Source: Branchipolynoe longqiensis
Lineage: Eukaryota; Annelida; Polychaeta; Phyllodocida; Polynoidae
DNA length: 64,000 bases
Assembly (NCBI GenBank): GCA_030323885.1
Contig: CM059187.1
Span: 136,193,239-136,257,238 of the forward strand
Reading direction: 5' to 3'
Made by a program: the position numbers and the translations under genes. A model generated the notes under the pieces. The model did not search any database. It had not been told where the DNA came from and saw nothing but the letters and a program-made list of their open reading frames with translations. Each line of letters starts with the position of its first letter. Position 1 is the stretch's first letter. Shown piece by piece: positions 52,066 to 63,912 of this stretch.

Positions 52066-52145
52066 AATATTCCCTATGCCAGAGAATATATTATCTCAAC
52101 CCACATTCATTGTCTTTCTCTCTTTTGTACTGTAGCTTGTGTTTA
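52066..52145 (+). repeat. N2 repeat B2
   Basis: 80 bp identical to B1, forming the right border of N2. A TATA microsatellite follows. Confidence 0.9.
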
Positions 52146-52369
52146 TATACATATATATATAATATGTATAATATGTACACCCTCGTCTATCTGGTCAAAT
52201 CTATTCGAAGGAGGTGATCACATTTACGAAGCAGTCATATCGTTTATAAACAGTGAATAACTTCACAGTTTTTTTGGGTATTACATTCGTTGATTAAGCA
52301 GAGTAAATTTCAATCACGGACAATTGTTTACTTTCCTATTTCAACTGCTCCTGCTACAAATGTTGAATG

Positions 52370-52500
52370 CCGAGCTATGTACCAAGAAGTATAACATTTT
52401 TAAGTCATCGGTTTGATTTCGCCCGGGTTAGAACTCAAATCAACTCAACTTAATCAGTTATTCCATCTGTTACCAAAGCTAATAGGTGATGAAATTATAT
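52370..52500 (-). mobile_element. SINE-1 head fragment
   Basis: The head and beginning of the body on the minus strand (taacagatggaataactgat ... ttgagttctaacccggg), strongly diverged. 52146-52369 is unassigned. Confidence 0.5.
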
Positions 52501-52609
52501 TGCAATGTTACAGCTAAAATGTCAAATTCCAAGTCTCTTCACCCAGCTTTATAATGCACCAGTGAAACTGACTGAAGCAACTAACAGCCATCATTCATTT
52601 TGTTTCGGA

Positions 52610-52812
52610 TTCGAACCCACGGGTTAGAACCCTGATAGAATCAAACCAATGACTTCACAATTGATACTTGTCCCTGCCTAGCCAGACACTCACTATTATT
52701 AGGATAGGGCAAGGGCTGGTTGGCTCAGTGTCAGGATAATGTGACTGAGTGGGATTATCAGGTCATGGTGTTGGTGGCCTGGTCTCAGAGTGGGTATCAC
52801 TATAAGGTTTTG
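52610..52812 (+). mobile_element. SINE-1 copy, both ends truncated
   Basis: Starts within the head at box B (ggattcgaacccacgggtta), has the body ataggatagggcaagggctg and gtcatggtgttggtggcctg, and stops near tatcactataagg. Confidence 0.75.
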
Positions 52813-52962
52813 ATCTATATAATCTTGCTATTCTGATTCTGCACTAAACACTGAATACTAAGTACTAAGAAACTAAGGTTGGTGTGGTGGCGGCACTACG
52901 GTGATCCACCACACTAACCACTTGCTACCAACCAGATAAGTTTCCGCAGAGAGAAAATATAA

Positions 52963-53000
52963 GTGATGTATAAGAATTGTACGAGTATAAACAACAGAAA
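52963..53000 (+). repeat. Relic of an N2-like A-repeat start
   Basis: gtgatgtataagaattgtacgagtataaa differs at only a few positions from the start of N2 A1. It is a remnant of another insertion of this family. Confidence 0.55.
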
Positions 53001-53192
53001 TTTACTCTGTAAATGATTAACTGAATAGGACAACTGGCACCACCACCTTTCGCGCAAAACATTAAGAGTACCCCCTCCTTCCTGCCTCATTCTCCACTTA
53101 CAAATTTATAAAATATCCATTATATATATATCTGTATATATATGGCAAATTATTCCAAATTGCATAGCACTGTTACAAATGTAACCTTGCAT

Positions 53193-53545
53193 TAAAGCTG
53201 CATAGTCCGATGAAATATCAAATTTTCAAAACCAAACCTATTATGTAGATTTAATTTTACATATCTAACTTAGATACTGATTTACTTATTAAACATTTTT
53301 TTCTGCGTAGAAGGCAATACTGAGTCAATTTAACAAAACCTGTTACTGCAGAAGTCTATGGTGTCAGAGTTTTGGCAAGCTTGCCACAACTAATTTTCCA
53401 TGTTTGCACTCAAAATATCTAACAAGTTTACCATTTAAAATATAAGTAACTTTGAACTAATTTAAAGTAGATACTAGTGATCGATCTAATATATTTATCT
53501 CAGAAAAATTCTGAAATTCAAAACCATCGGACTATGCAACTTTAG
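53193..53545. mobile_element. MITE-B, full copy
   Basis: Termini ttaaagctgcatagtccgat and atcggactatgcaactttag. Complete at 353 bp. Confidence 0.85.
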
Positions 53546-54967
53546 CATCTCACCTCCTGGGCTACTTTACACGCATACTATTTGAATCCAATTTCCGTCT
53601 AGATAGGGCGTGGAGTTGACCCCCTCCCCCCCCCCCCCAACAACAACAAAAATCCCCCTTTGCAAAGCCTTATGTGGTCGTTCAGGCGGAAGGATAATAA
53701 TAACAACAACAGTAATACAAAAGTGTAGGGGGGGGGGACTCGTATTACCACGCATTGCGCACATGTTAAATATGCATGGGATGGGATATGAAGTGGGGGA
53801 GGGGCGGGGGTGGGGGTGGGCACGTGACACATGAGTAGACGCAGCAAACCGGAAGTAGGGATATAGGCCTACACCCTCCCCCCCCCACACACACACAAAC
53901 ACACATTCCATATTCATTCATGGACCAATCTATAAGCAATGCTTGACGACAGGTAGATCCCCGCCTTATCACACATGCGAAATCGAAGCGTGAAAATACT
54001 ACCCCACTAACCAGCTGTAAAAATATACGGATTTTCGGTTCGGATTTATATATTGGCAGAGAGCATTACTATTCTTGGGCGATGGGGTGGGGACCAAGGT
54101 TATGTAACAGAGAAGCAATGGGTGCCTCACTCGCTGTGTGACATAAGAGACTATGTGGAAAATATAACACATAGTGCCCACGATTATGACGTGATGTTCA
54201 TATGTACGAGACAGTTAATGTTTAGTGAAATGTTCCCACTATGCACCAGTAAGAGTGCAAGTGGAGGGGAAGGACATTTTTACCATATGTTTATTGTAAC
54301 TGTCTGCAACTACCTGTTACCACAGGGCCAATGGGCAGGCACATCCAGCCATCCTGCACACATTAGGGACACCACCTGCAGCTGGGGTTGAGTGACAGCT
54401 GCCCCCTATTAGGACGACACCCCCCAGGCTGCAGAGGGTGTCTGATTGGCTGGCTGTGGGAGGCCCAGTCACCTGCATCCCTTAAACCTGACACACAGAC
54501 CTACTCTAGCAGGATTCACTGCCTTGACTTCTTCTTGGCTAGGCACTCTAGCAGGAGACATGCTTCTCTTGTCCAGCAACCCAGACACTCTGTGTGAGGC
54601 TCCACTTTCTATACACAAACTAGCAGCAGCTATTCCAAAGGCACCACTGAGCTGTGTGCAACAACCACGGGACTCCGGTTCAATGGGATGTAGGCACTGA
54701 TTCTTCTACACAAGAGTAATGAGGATCTGTGTGGACAGTAGGTAAGGAGTGAGGGTGATAGGTTGCTTGTAAGTGAACAGGAGTTGATGCCAATAAAGCA
54801 CAACTTCTTCACTGTCAATCTTGCACGACTTGTCTTCCCTTTCTTCCTTATGAGTTTGTTGAGAGGGGCATCAGGTGGGAACTGACAGACAGTTGTCAGA
54901 ACGCACCTGGGAAGAGTAAGTGGTATCTGGGGCTCTGACGGCCGAGATCCAAGATATTACACAGCGT
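53546..54967. other. Unassigned interval with C/G runs
   Basis: Homopolymer runs at 53625-53638, 53728-53737 and 53878-53887. An open frame at 54053-54391 (112 codons, TTG start) has no recognisable feature. 54430-54830 is not coding in appearance. An AATAAA lies at 54791-54796, which could be a polyadenylation signal of an unknown transcript, but nothing upstream supports an exon. Confidence 0.3.
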
Positions 54968-55326
54968 CACTTGGTGATTGTGAGTAGTGACGTCACGATC
55001 ACGTCGTGACTATGTTGCGGTTGCGTGACTCTTATGTCACTACTATAACTATAAGACCATTACGTGATTTCCAAATTCTTACTAGGTCACTAGTATGCGA
55101 CATCTATGCCGTTACTAATTCTTGCTATGTGTGTCCTTGCTACATTTTTACTAAGTCACGGCTACGTGACCTTGAGGTTATTGCTACATTCTGTCTAAAT
55201 CACTGCTATGCAACCGTTATGCAATGGGGGACCTCCGACTTTTTAGTTCAAATTCCTGCCGTTCGCGTCGCCACTGAACTAATGGGCCGAAACTGCACAC
55301 TGTCAAACTGCAAACTCAATGGATAT
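54968..55326. repeat. Degenerate border of the 44-bp satellite
   Basis: Words such as ctatgtgac, cattacgtgac and ttgctacattc are scattered, in keeping with a decayed edge of the satellite that is regular from 56030. Confidence 0.5.
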
Positions 55327-55955
55327 GAGCAATCTTCATAGAGAACAAGTGAAATATCTCTAAAAATACACCACTTAGATACAAACCGTTTGGAACTCAT
55401 ATAGAAAATATATTCAACAAACAGATTATATTAAATTTATAAGGTTAGGGTTCTGTATTTCTATTAATTTTGAATAAAATAGACGTTTTGCACTGTGCGT
55501 ACCGGTCAAGTCAATGCATGGTCAATGGCCGTGAGCAATCTTCATATAGAAAAAGTGAAATATCTCTAAAAATACACCACTTAGATACAAACCGTTTGGA
55601 ACTCATATAGAAAATATATTCAACAAACAGATTATATTAAATCTATAAGGTTAGGGTTCTGTATTTCTATTAATTTTGAATAAAATAGACGTTTTGCACT
55701 GTGCGTACCGGTAAAGTCAATGCATTGTCAATGCCCGTGAGCAATCTTGGATTATATTCATACAGAAGAAGTGAAATATCTCTAAAACCCCACCACCTAG
55801 AGACAAACCGCTTGGTACACATATAGAAAACATATTCAACGAATAGATTATATTAAATTCATAAGGTTAGCCTTCTGCATTTCTATTAATTTTGAATAAA
55901 ATAAACGTTTTGCACTGCGCGTACCGGCAAACTCAAAGCATTGTCAATGGCCGTG
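55327..55955. repeat. About 206-bp tandem repeat, three copies
   Basis: gagcaatctt occurs at 55327, 55532 and 55739, giving periods of 205 and 207 bp. Each unit contains aagtgaaatatctctaaaaa, acaaaccg(t/c)ttgg and tctattaattttgaataaaa. The third copy is the most diverged. Confidence 0.9.
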
Positions 55956-56029
55956 TAGGCCCACTACTACCGACGCTCCACCAAGTGTCAGAAAATGAAC
56001 TACGCCACATGTCCCCCATTGATACATTC

Positions 56030-57480
56030 TTACTAACTCACTGCTATGATACCTTTATGACATTACTACATTCTTACTTGATCACCACTATGAAACCTAT
56101 ATGACATTGCTACATTCTTACTTGATCACCGCTATGTGACCATTATGTCATTGCTACATTCTTACTAACTCACCACTATGTGACGACTATATACTTACCA
56201 CGCCATGTCTATATCACCACTATGTGACCTTTATGCCATTGCTACATTCTTATTAACTAACCACTATGTAACCTTTAAACCATTGCTACATAGTACATTT
56301 CTTACTAACTAACCGCTATGTGACCTTTATGCTATTGCTACATTCTTACTAACTCACCGCTATGTGATGACTATATGCTTACCACGCCATGTCAACATCA
56401 GCGATCTGTGACCTTTATGCCATTGCTACATTCTTACTAACACACCACTATATGACCGTTATACCATTACTACATTCTTACTAACTCACTGCAAACTGTG
56501 ACCTTTATGCCATTGCTACATTCTTACTAATTCACCGCTATATGACCTTTATACCATTGCTACATTTTTAATAACTCACTGCTATATGACCTCTATACCA
56601 TTGCTACATTCTTACTAACTCACCGCTATATGACCTTTACACCATTGCTACATTCTTACTAACTCACTGCTATATGACCTTTATACCATTGCTACATTCT
56701 TACTAACTCACCACTATGTGACCTTTATACCATTGCTACATTCTTACTAACTCACTGCCATATGACCTTTATACCATTGCTACATTCTTACTAACTCACC
56801 GCTATGTGACCTTTACCCCATTGCTACATTCTTACTAACTCACTGCTATATGACCTTATACCATGACACTTACTAACTCACCACTATGACCTTACCTTGC
56901 TACTTCTTACTAACTCCCTATGTGACTTATACCATTCTAATTCTACTAACTCACCACTATGTGACCTTTATACCATTGCTACATTCTTACTAACTCACCA
57001 CTATGACCTTGATCCATTGCTACATCTTCTAACTCACACTATGTGACCTTTATACCATTGCTACATTCTTACTAACTCACCACTATGTGACCTTTATACC
57101 ATTGCTACATTCTTACTAACTCACCGCTATATGACCTTTATACCATTGCTACATTCTTACTAACTCACTACTATGTGACCTTTATACCATTGCTACATTC
57201 TTACTAACTCACCGCTATGTGACCTTTATACCATTGCTACATTCTTACTAACTCACCGCTATGTGACCTTTATACCATTGCTACATTCTTACTAACTCAC
57301 TGCTATGTGACCTTTTATCCCATTGCTACATTCTTACTAACTCACTGCTATATGATCCTTTATACCATTGCCAACATTCTTATCTAACTCATTGCTATGG
57401 TGACCTTTATACCATTTGCTACATTCTTTACTAAGGACCACTTGCTCCCGCGACCTTTATCCCATGTGCTACATTCTACT
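56030..57480. repeat. 44-bp satellite, main block
   Basis: The unit ctatgtgacctttataccat plus tgctacattcttactaactc and acc repeats every 44 bp (tttata at 57181 and 57225), about 32 copies. 56850-57025 is littered with small deletions and 57305-57430 with small insertions relative to the unit. Confidence 0.9.
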
Positions 57481-58160
57481 AAGGACACTTGGTCCCGCCG
57501 TACCTCACAGTCATGTTGCCACTTCTTTAAGTCCATCGCACGTAAAATCCAACTCATGTTGCAACATGTTGCCACCACATAACATCCAAACGGTAAACTT
57601 AAAGAAATTGAACCATCTGTGGGAAGGAAAGCCACCACAGACTCATGCGGGAGGTCGGCGGAGGGACCAAGTGGTCCTTAGTCGGCTGCCGTGTTGGCCA
57701 CTCGTGGCTTTACACATGCTTTTTCTGCTCAAGGGGGAACCTCCTCTGAATGTATTGGGTGTCTAGTCCCCCACTGACACTCAAACACATTTTACTAAGT
57801 TGCGTTGATTTTTTGGCCCCGCGCCAACGGTTCTACACTGCAGGCAGTATGCATGACCTTTTTACTAAGGTAAAACAGGAAACATTTTAGCCTTTTTGAG
57901 GGCAGCTGGACTGTACCACCTTATATAGTTTACTAAATGGATTCTATTAATTATTAATGAAACTTTTCTTTTTCTATGGGAATTTGTTTCCCTTGACCAC
58001 AGATATGTGATTGTGAGCTTTCTAATTTAATTAGTGTCTATTGGCACATAATTGATTGTCTGCTTTTACATGTAAAAGCGATGGTTTGAACAAAAAACAA
58101 ACATTTCTCGCCGTGAATATGGCCTATGCTGCCGACACGGCGTAAAGCAACCACCAATCA
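57481..58160. mobile_element. Insertion inside the 44-bp satellite, unclassified
   Basis: Satellite flanks both sides. The right end reads catttctcgccgtgaatatg, gcctatgctgccgacacggc, gtaaagcaaccaccaatcaa and (CAAT)n. This is a 3' end style I associate with invertebrate SINEs (recall only). No ORF of note. Confidence 0.45.
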
Positions 58161-58480
58161 ATCAATCAATCATCAATCAAACATTCTTACTAACTCACTG
58201 CTATATGACCTTTATACCATTGCTACATTCTTACTAACTCACCGCTATGTGACCTTTATACCATTGCTACATTCTTACTAACTCACCGCTATGTGACCTT
58301 TATACCATTGCTACATTCTTACTAACTCACCGCTATGTGACCTTTATACCATTGCTACATTCTTACTAACTCACCGCTATGTGACCTTTATACCATTGCT
58401 ACATTCTTACTAACTCACCGCTATATGACCTTTATACCATTGCAACATTCTTTCTAACTCACCACTATGTGACGGCTATA
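58161..58480. repeat. 44-bp satellite, second block
   Basis: Seven further regular units (accgctatgtgacctttata), continuing the array after the insertion. 58481-58760 is a decayed edge and unassigned sequence. Confidence 0.9.
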
Positions 58481-58860
58481 CGCTTACCACATCATGCCCA
58501 CAGCACCACAACATCACGACTTAGTAAATAGCTACGCCATCGCTACGTCATGGCTACATCATGACGCCACACCACTGCACGACCGCCATGTCATGAGGGT
58601 TAATGGGCGACCTGGAGAATGAGTAGATAAGATAGATAGGTAATTACATTGCTATGACCAGGGGATTAATTTACCGACAAGGTTGTGGCCCTTCCTGATC
58701 CGATTAATTACCTTACAATCTGTTGACAGCTTGGTGAGCCAGCCCCCCCCCCCCCCACCCCCCCCTCCCGCTACCTTACGGTAGTCATAAAGTGCACATT
58801 GCAATGGGTAATATAAGCGGAAGTTGATAATCAGCGGAGCAGCACCGCTTACTATATTAA

Positions 58861-59282
58861 GAAACTTTGAATATTTTAAAACCTCTAATTCGGATATAGA
58901 TATCATATTTATAATATATAACATATATAGTATGTATACTATGCATAATACGTATCATCTGTATAATATACATAATATATTAATAACATATAATATACCT
59001 AATATAAATATATACTATATTATGTATACATATCATATATATTAAGTGTATCATATATATTATATATTTTATAATTGTATATAATATGTAGTATATATAT
59101 TATATTGTATTATATTATATATATATTATGTATATGATATATACGATATATACGATATATATGATATGTACACGATATATATACGATATATATGATATAT
59201 ATACGATATATATATATATATGATATGCAAATATCATATAAAAAGATTAGTTAATATATATAATATATATAATATATATGTA
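58861..59282. repeat. AT-rich satellite (TATATAATA, GATATATAC)
   Basis: Several hundred bp of ata/tat simple sequence, including gatatatacgatatatatga repeats at 59130-59225. No gene. Confidence 0.85.
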
Positions 59283-59460
59283 GTAGTCTGCACTGACCTC
59301 TCAGGCAAGTAACCACATAGACAGTTAGGCATGGGTAGTTTGTTGATATCAGGGATCCTAGGTGGGGTAATGGTTAGCATACTGGCCCATAATGCAAAGA
59401 GATGTGTGTTCGAGTCCCGCTCTGGGCGCAACATTTCACATTTTAATCACCCCCATCTTC
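59283..59460 (+). mobile_element. SINE-3, tRNA-like
   Basis: gtctgcactgacctctcagg, then ggtggggtaatggttagcat (box A), gtgttcgagtcccgctctgg (box B), then gcaacatttcacattttaat and a TATATA run. Same order as the minus-strand copy at 39628-39808. 59461-59600 is AT-rich. Confidence 0.7.
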
Positions 59461-59818
59461 ATATATAATATATAAAATATATATATATATACTATTTATA
59501 GTATACCTTATATATATACTATGTATATTATACCTTATATATAATATATATATATATATAATTCATAATATATATGCATAATCACTCATGACTTAATAGG
59601 TTAAAGTCAAGTGCAGCATTGTCACAAAATCAATAGCCCCTGAATGGAAATAATGCTAGGTAATTTCAGTTCACCTCTATTGTGAAAAAGAGTAGCTGAA
59701 GCAGCCACCACAAATTGGCAACATGTTGGGGGAAGCCATTTCAGTAGAGAAATAGGGTTTTTGTTGTGTTTTCTTTCTATGCTCGACGTGTTCCCCAGAT
59801 GTGCATAATGCACGTCAC

Positions 59819-60137
59819 ATTTAATTCTAACAAGAGCTGTGTGCATAGGATCATGTGTAAGAGATTTAATTCTAACAAGAGCTGTTTGCATAGGAGCATG
59901 TAGTAAGAGATTTAATTCTGACAAGAGCTGTGTGCATAGGAGCATGTAGTAAGAGATTTAATCCTAACAAGAGCTGTGTGCATAGGAGCATGTAGTAAGA
60001 GATTTAATTCTTACAAGAGCTGTGTGCATAGGCGCATGTAGTAAGAGATTTAATTCTAACAAGAGCTGTGTCCATAGGAGCATGTAGTAAGAGATTTAAT
60101 TCTAACAAGAGCTGTGTGCATAGGAGCATGTAGTAAG
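59819..60137. repeat. 46-bp tandem repeat, about 7 units
   Basis: The unit agatttaattctaacaaga plus gctgtgtgcataggagcatg and tagtaag recurs from 59819 with a period of 45-46 bp. 59600-59818 is unassigned. Confidence 0.9.
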
Positions 60138-60149
60138 AGTGGCTGGGGG

Positions 60150-61140
60150 AGGGCCGGTGGGGTAGGGTGGTATGTCTGGGTGATGGGGGGAGTGGTGGTG
60201 GTGTGCTGGTGGCCATAGTATCATGGTGGTGGTGATGGTGTGATGGTGGTGGAGATTGTGGTAGTGGTGGTGTGGTGGTGGTGATGGTTTGGTGGTGGTG
60301 ATAGTGGCAGTGATGGTGGTGGTGATGGTCGTTGTGTTGGTGTTGGTGATTGTGGTGGTGATGTCGTGGAGGTGGTGATGGTGGGGGGGGGGGTGGTGAT
60401 GGTGGTCATGGTGGTGATGGTGGAAGTGGTGGTCATGGTGGCAGTGATGGTGGTGGTGATGGTTGTGGTGTTGGCGGTGCTGATTGTGGTGGTGATGGCG
60501 CGGTGGTGGTGGTGGTGTGGTGGTGTGGTGGTGTGGTGGTGTGGTGGTGGTGAGTTGGTGGAGGTGGTGGTGTGGTGCTGGTGGTGATGGTGGAGGTGTT
60601 GGTGATGGTGGTGGTGATGGTGTGGTGGTGGTGGTGATGGTGGTGTGGCTCTGGTGATCTGGTGGTGATGGTGGCAGTGATCGTGATCGTGATGGTTTGG
60701 TGGTTGTGATGGTGGTGATGGTGGTGTTGATCGTGGAGGTCGTGGTGATGGTGGAGGTCGTGGTGATGGTGGAGGTGTTGGGGTGATGGGGTGATGGTAG
60801 TGATGGTGGTGTGGCTCTGGTGGTGTGGTGGTGATGGTGGTGATGGTGGTGATGGTGGCAGTGATGGTGATGGTGGTGGTGGTGGTGGTGGTGATGGTGG
60901 CGGTGATGGTGGTGATGGTGGTGATGGTGTTGGTGATGGTGGTGCTGATTGTGATGGCGTGGTGGTGGTGGTGGTGATGGTTTGGTGGTGGTGATGGTTT
61001 GGTGGTGGTGATGGTTTGGTGATGGTGATGGTGGTGATGGTGGTGGTGATGGTGGTGCTGATTGTGGTGGTGATGGCGTGGTGGTGGTGATAGTTTGGTG
61101 GTGGTGGTGATGGTGGCTAGGTACGTGTGGGAGGTACGGT
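60150..61140. repeat. GGT/GAT minisatellite
   Basis: Nearly 1 kb of ggtggtgatggtggtggtga. It contains longer-period copies (tggtggcagtgatggtggtg). His/Thr/Pro ORFs on the minus strand up to 392 codons are purely from this array. Confidence 0.92.
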
Positions 61141-61419
61141 GAGTAGTGGATGGGTGTGGGTGGTTGCACGGGCGGGTGGGTGTGGGGTCTGGGCGGGAAA
61201 TGAAGGGGGGGAGGGCTCTGGTCGGGGAGCATCGTAAGCAATAACACGACGTGTCCTTACAAATCGTGGCGTGCTTTAACACGGCTACTACCAGCAGCAA
61301 TGTTTTAGGTGAACCTCTGATAACACACATAAAACGGCGCGGTGAGGGGGGAGGAGGACTCGGACGTGTAAGCAGCGGCTCTGATTGCCTCCCGACCACT
61401 TACCGAACCAACTGCCTGC

Positions 61420-62200
61420 ACGCCCCGCCATCAGCCCCAGTCATGTCCCGTCCCCAGCCCCGCCCTCAGGCCCAGTCCCGTCCCGTCCCCGTCCCCGGCC
61501 CCGCTCCGAACCCGTCCCACCCCCTTCCCAGTCTCGCGCCCTGTCCCTCTCCCGTCCCCTCACCTAGCTGCGCCTCAACCCGCCCATCCCCGCCCACTTC
61601 AGACCCACTCCCCGCCCAGCCCCAACCCCGCCCCAATCATCGGCCTTCCCTTCCCTCTCGCCTCTCCTCTCCCTTAGCTGCGTCTCAACCCGCCCACTCC
61701 CCGCCCCGCCCTCAGTCCTCGCCTCCGCCCCGCCCTGACCCCGCCCTGTCTCTCCCTATTCCCCGCCTCTCAACTCCCCTCCCTAGCTGCACTAACTCCC
61801 CTCTTCCCACTCACTCCGCGCCCCACCCTCAGTACCCGCCTCCGCCCCGCCCTGACCCCGCCCTGTCTCTCCCTATTCCGCGCCTCTCAACTCCCCTCCC
61901 TAGCTGCACCAACTCCCCTCATCCCGCCCTCTGTCCCCTCAAACGCCCCGTCCCTCCCGCGCCCCGTCCCGCCCCCGTCCCGCCCCCGTCCCGCTCTGTG
62001 TCCTGCTCCTCCCTATACCCCGCCTCTCCCCTCCCATCCTCTAGCCGCCACCTCCTTCGCCCCAGTCTCTGTCCCTGATTCCGCCTCTGCCCCTTCCCTT
62101 CCAATACTCTGCCTCTCTCCTCCCCTCCCTTAGCTGCACCTCATCTCCAAACCTCTTCGCCCCCGCCGTGCCCTGCCCCGCCCTATGCCATACCACTCTT
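61420..62200. repeat. C-rich minisatellite, about 118-bp units
   Basis: ccgccctgaccccgccctgt recurs at 61731 and 61849, with tcaactcccctccctagctg following each time. The whole block is ccccgtcccgcc-like. Pro-rich ORFs are artefacts. 61141-61419 has no recognised feature. Confidence 0.85.
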
Positions 62201-63188
62201 GTGGGTCCCCCCCCCCCCCCCACCACCCAGCCCAATGGGCCCCCCTCCCCTGCCACCACCCTTAACCATCATGAACAAACGATCAACACACCGAACATCC
62301 TACACACCTATCAACCTGTTTAAACACATTGAATATTATATAAGACAGACAAAATGTCTTGTCAATTATAAACTTACCTTGTTTTTTAAGAGAAAAAAAT
62401 GTAACCATCAACAATTGTTTGAGTTACCCTGAGTATACACTTTCTACTAAGTACTGCTCCCCATTTTTGTATGAACTACAGTGACTGATGCTGTACATTA
62501 TACAGCAGGAGCCACTCCCTTAATTCTACAGGATAGGTGCTGTAACTAATACATCGCTGATCAGACATAGATTATTTAGACTGTCAATTCTAATAGTAAG
62601 ATGGCCGGAAGACCAGAGCTCCGGCGCTGACAAATGTCATATTCAGATGAATAAATACTTCACCACAAAAAACAACAACCTCGCCCCGCCTTCAAACAGC
62701 TGTTAATCAGCAGTCAGCGTTGCCAATCCTGTTTTCATAATATTAATAATGCAGCCATCCAAGACTGCATCACCCAGAGTTGCACCTCCTCAGTACCTCA
62801 GTATAAGCGCAGCGCACCTCTTGTTGGTCAAGGTCAGGGGGGGGGGGGGAAGCGCCTGTGTTGCCTGGTCATTGGCTTTCATGGAGACGAGGTGGGGGTG
62901 GGTGGAGGTGGGTGGGTAAAAGTGTATTTCTGGTGCGTGAGAGTGCAATGAGCGCGACTAGAATATACGCACAACTCCGCTTAATTTATCTATGAAATAA
63001 TACTGAAGTAGAAACTGAAAACACTCTGAACTTTAAATTAGATCAGGTTGGTAAATAAATGTCAGCACACACTTCCTCTCTCCACCCAGGCTCCTTTGAG
63101 TGTCCAAGCACTCATCGCAGAAACTGCAATGTAGCCGGCAATGACAGTGTACACTAATGGCGACTTAAGAATGCTGTCCCACTGGAAA
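62201..63188. other. Unassigned interval
   Basis: A C run at 62208-62221 and a G run at 62838-62849. No gene or repeat family recognised on either strand. Confidence 0.3.
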
Positions 63189-63548
63189 AACCAGGTTGGC
63201 TGGTTGGTTATGGGAGTTTAACATCCTGGCAACATCTAAGGTCATATCAGGATGGGCACTGATTTGTGACAGTGAACTCTGATAGCGACGTTATAGTGCT
63301 GCCCCACTTGGATACTAGGCCACCAGCACCATGACCTTAATATCCCACTCAGTCACATTATCCTGAAACTGAGCTAACCAGTCCTTGCCCTATCCTAATG
63401 ATGCTGAGCGTCTGACTAGGAAGTGACAAGAATCACTGTTCAAGTCATTGGCTTGACTAGACCAGGGTTTCAACCGGTGGGTTTGAATCCCACGATCTGC
63501 CAAAACGGGAGACGGACGCTCAACTCATTCGGCTCTCCTGTCTGGTCT
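63189..63548 (-). mobile_element. SINE-1 copy, tRNA head B
   Basis: Minus strand: agccgaatgagttgagcgtc, box B gattcaaacccac, full body, end gtcctgatatgaccttagat-like and tail at 63189-63205. Confidence 0.85.
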
Positions 63549-63861
63549 GCCACGATGTGGAGTGGTGGGTGGGTGTGGGTGGGTGGGGGGTGTGTGGGGG
63601 GTGTGTGGGTGGGGTGAGGGGTGAGCTGTAGTACTGGGATTGTGCGTTTCATCGGACTGTTCATGTGTGTGTGGAGGCCTGGGTAATGCACGGAGCATTA
63701 GGGTCAGGCTACTGTAGAGTGATAGCCAGTGGAGTGAGGACGCAGTCAGGTACAGTAACTGACGGAGGTGGCACCACCGGTCGCACCACCGGGGAAGTGT
63801 ACAGGAAGCTGGACATAGAACCGACGGTATACAGTAATATGATAATAATAATAATAATGAA

Positions 63862-63912
63862 GTAGTTCCCTTGCGCGCCTTTATACTCGCATAATTCGTT
63901 ATGGATCACATA
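63862..63912 (-). repeat. Relic of an N2-like A-repeat start, inverted
   Basis: On the minus strand tatgtgatccataacgaatt and atgcgagtataaaggcgcgc align with the first 45 bp of N2 A1. An (ATA)n run lies at 63840-63860. 63549-63861 is otherwise unassigned. Confidence 0.5.

Larger units (their letters stand above)
46672..52145 (+). mobile_element. N2: Ngaro/PAT-type YR retrotransposon with split direct repeats
   Basis: Order: A1 46672-46877, gag, extended Gag frame, RT, RNase H, YR, B1 51762-51841, A2 51842-52047, an 18-bp spacer, B2 52066-52145. A1/A2 (206 bp) and B1/B2 (80 bp) appear identical. The layout is that of N1, but sequence and repeats differ, so N1 and N2 are different families. Flanks are TA-rich, so the exact border and any duplication cannot be judged. 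Several one-base frame breaks exist despite identical repeats. Confidence 0.9.

Noticed and set aside
54053..54391. 112-codon ORF
   Set aside because: TTG start, no domain, no splice or promoter context; chance ORF length for this size of region.
56030..58480. CRISPR-like regular array
   Set aside because: Units are contiguous 44-bp tandem repeats without variable spacers, in a eukaryotic sequence.
59340..59430. Possible functional tRNA gene
   Set aside because: The tRNA-like part is embedded in a repeated unit with another copy at 39628-39808, and stem pairing is poor.
60102..61399. His/Thr/Pro ORFs of 381 and 392 codons
   Set aside because: Pure translation of the GGT/GAT array in different frames.
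61251..62078. 275-codon Pro/Ser-rich ORF
   Set aside because: Lies in the C-rich minisatellite; the start and repeat structure give no sign of a gene.
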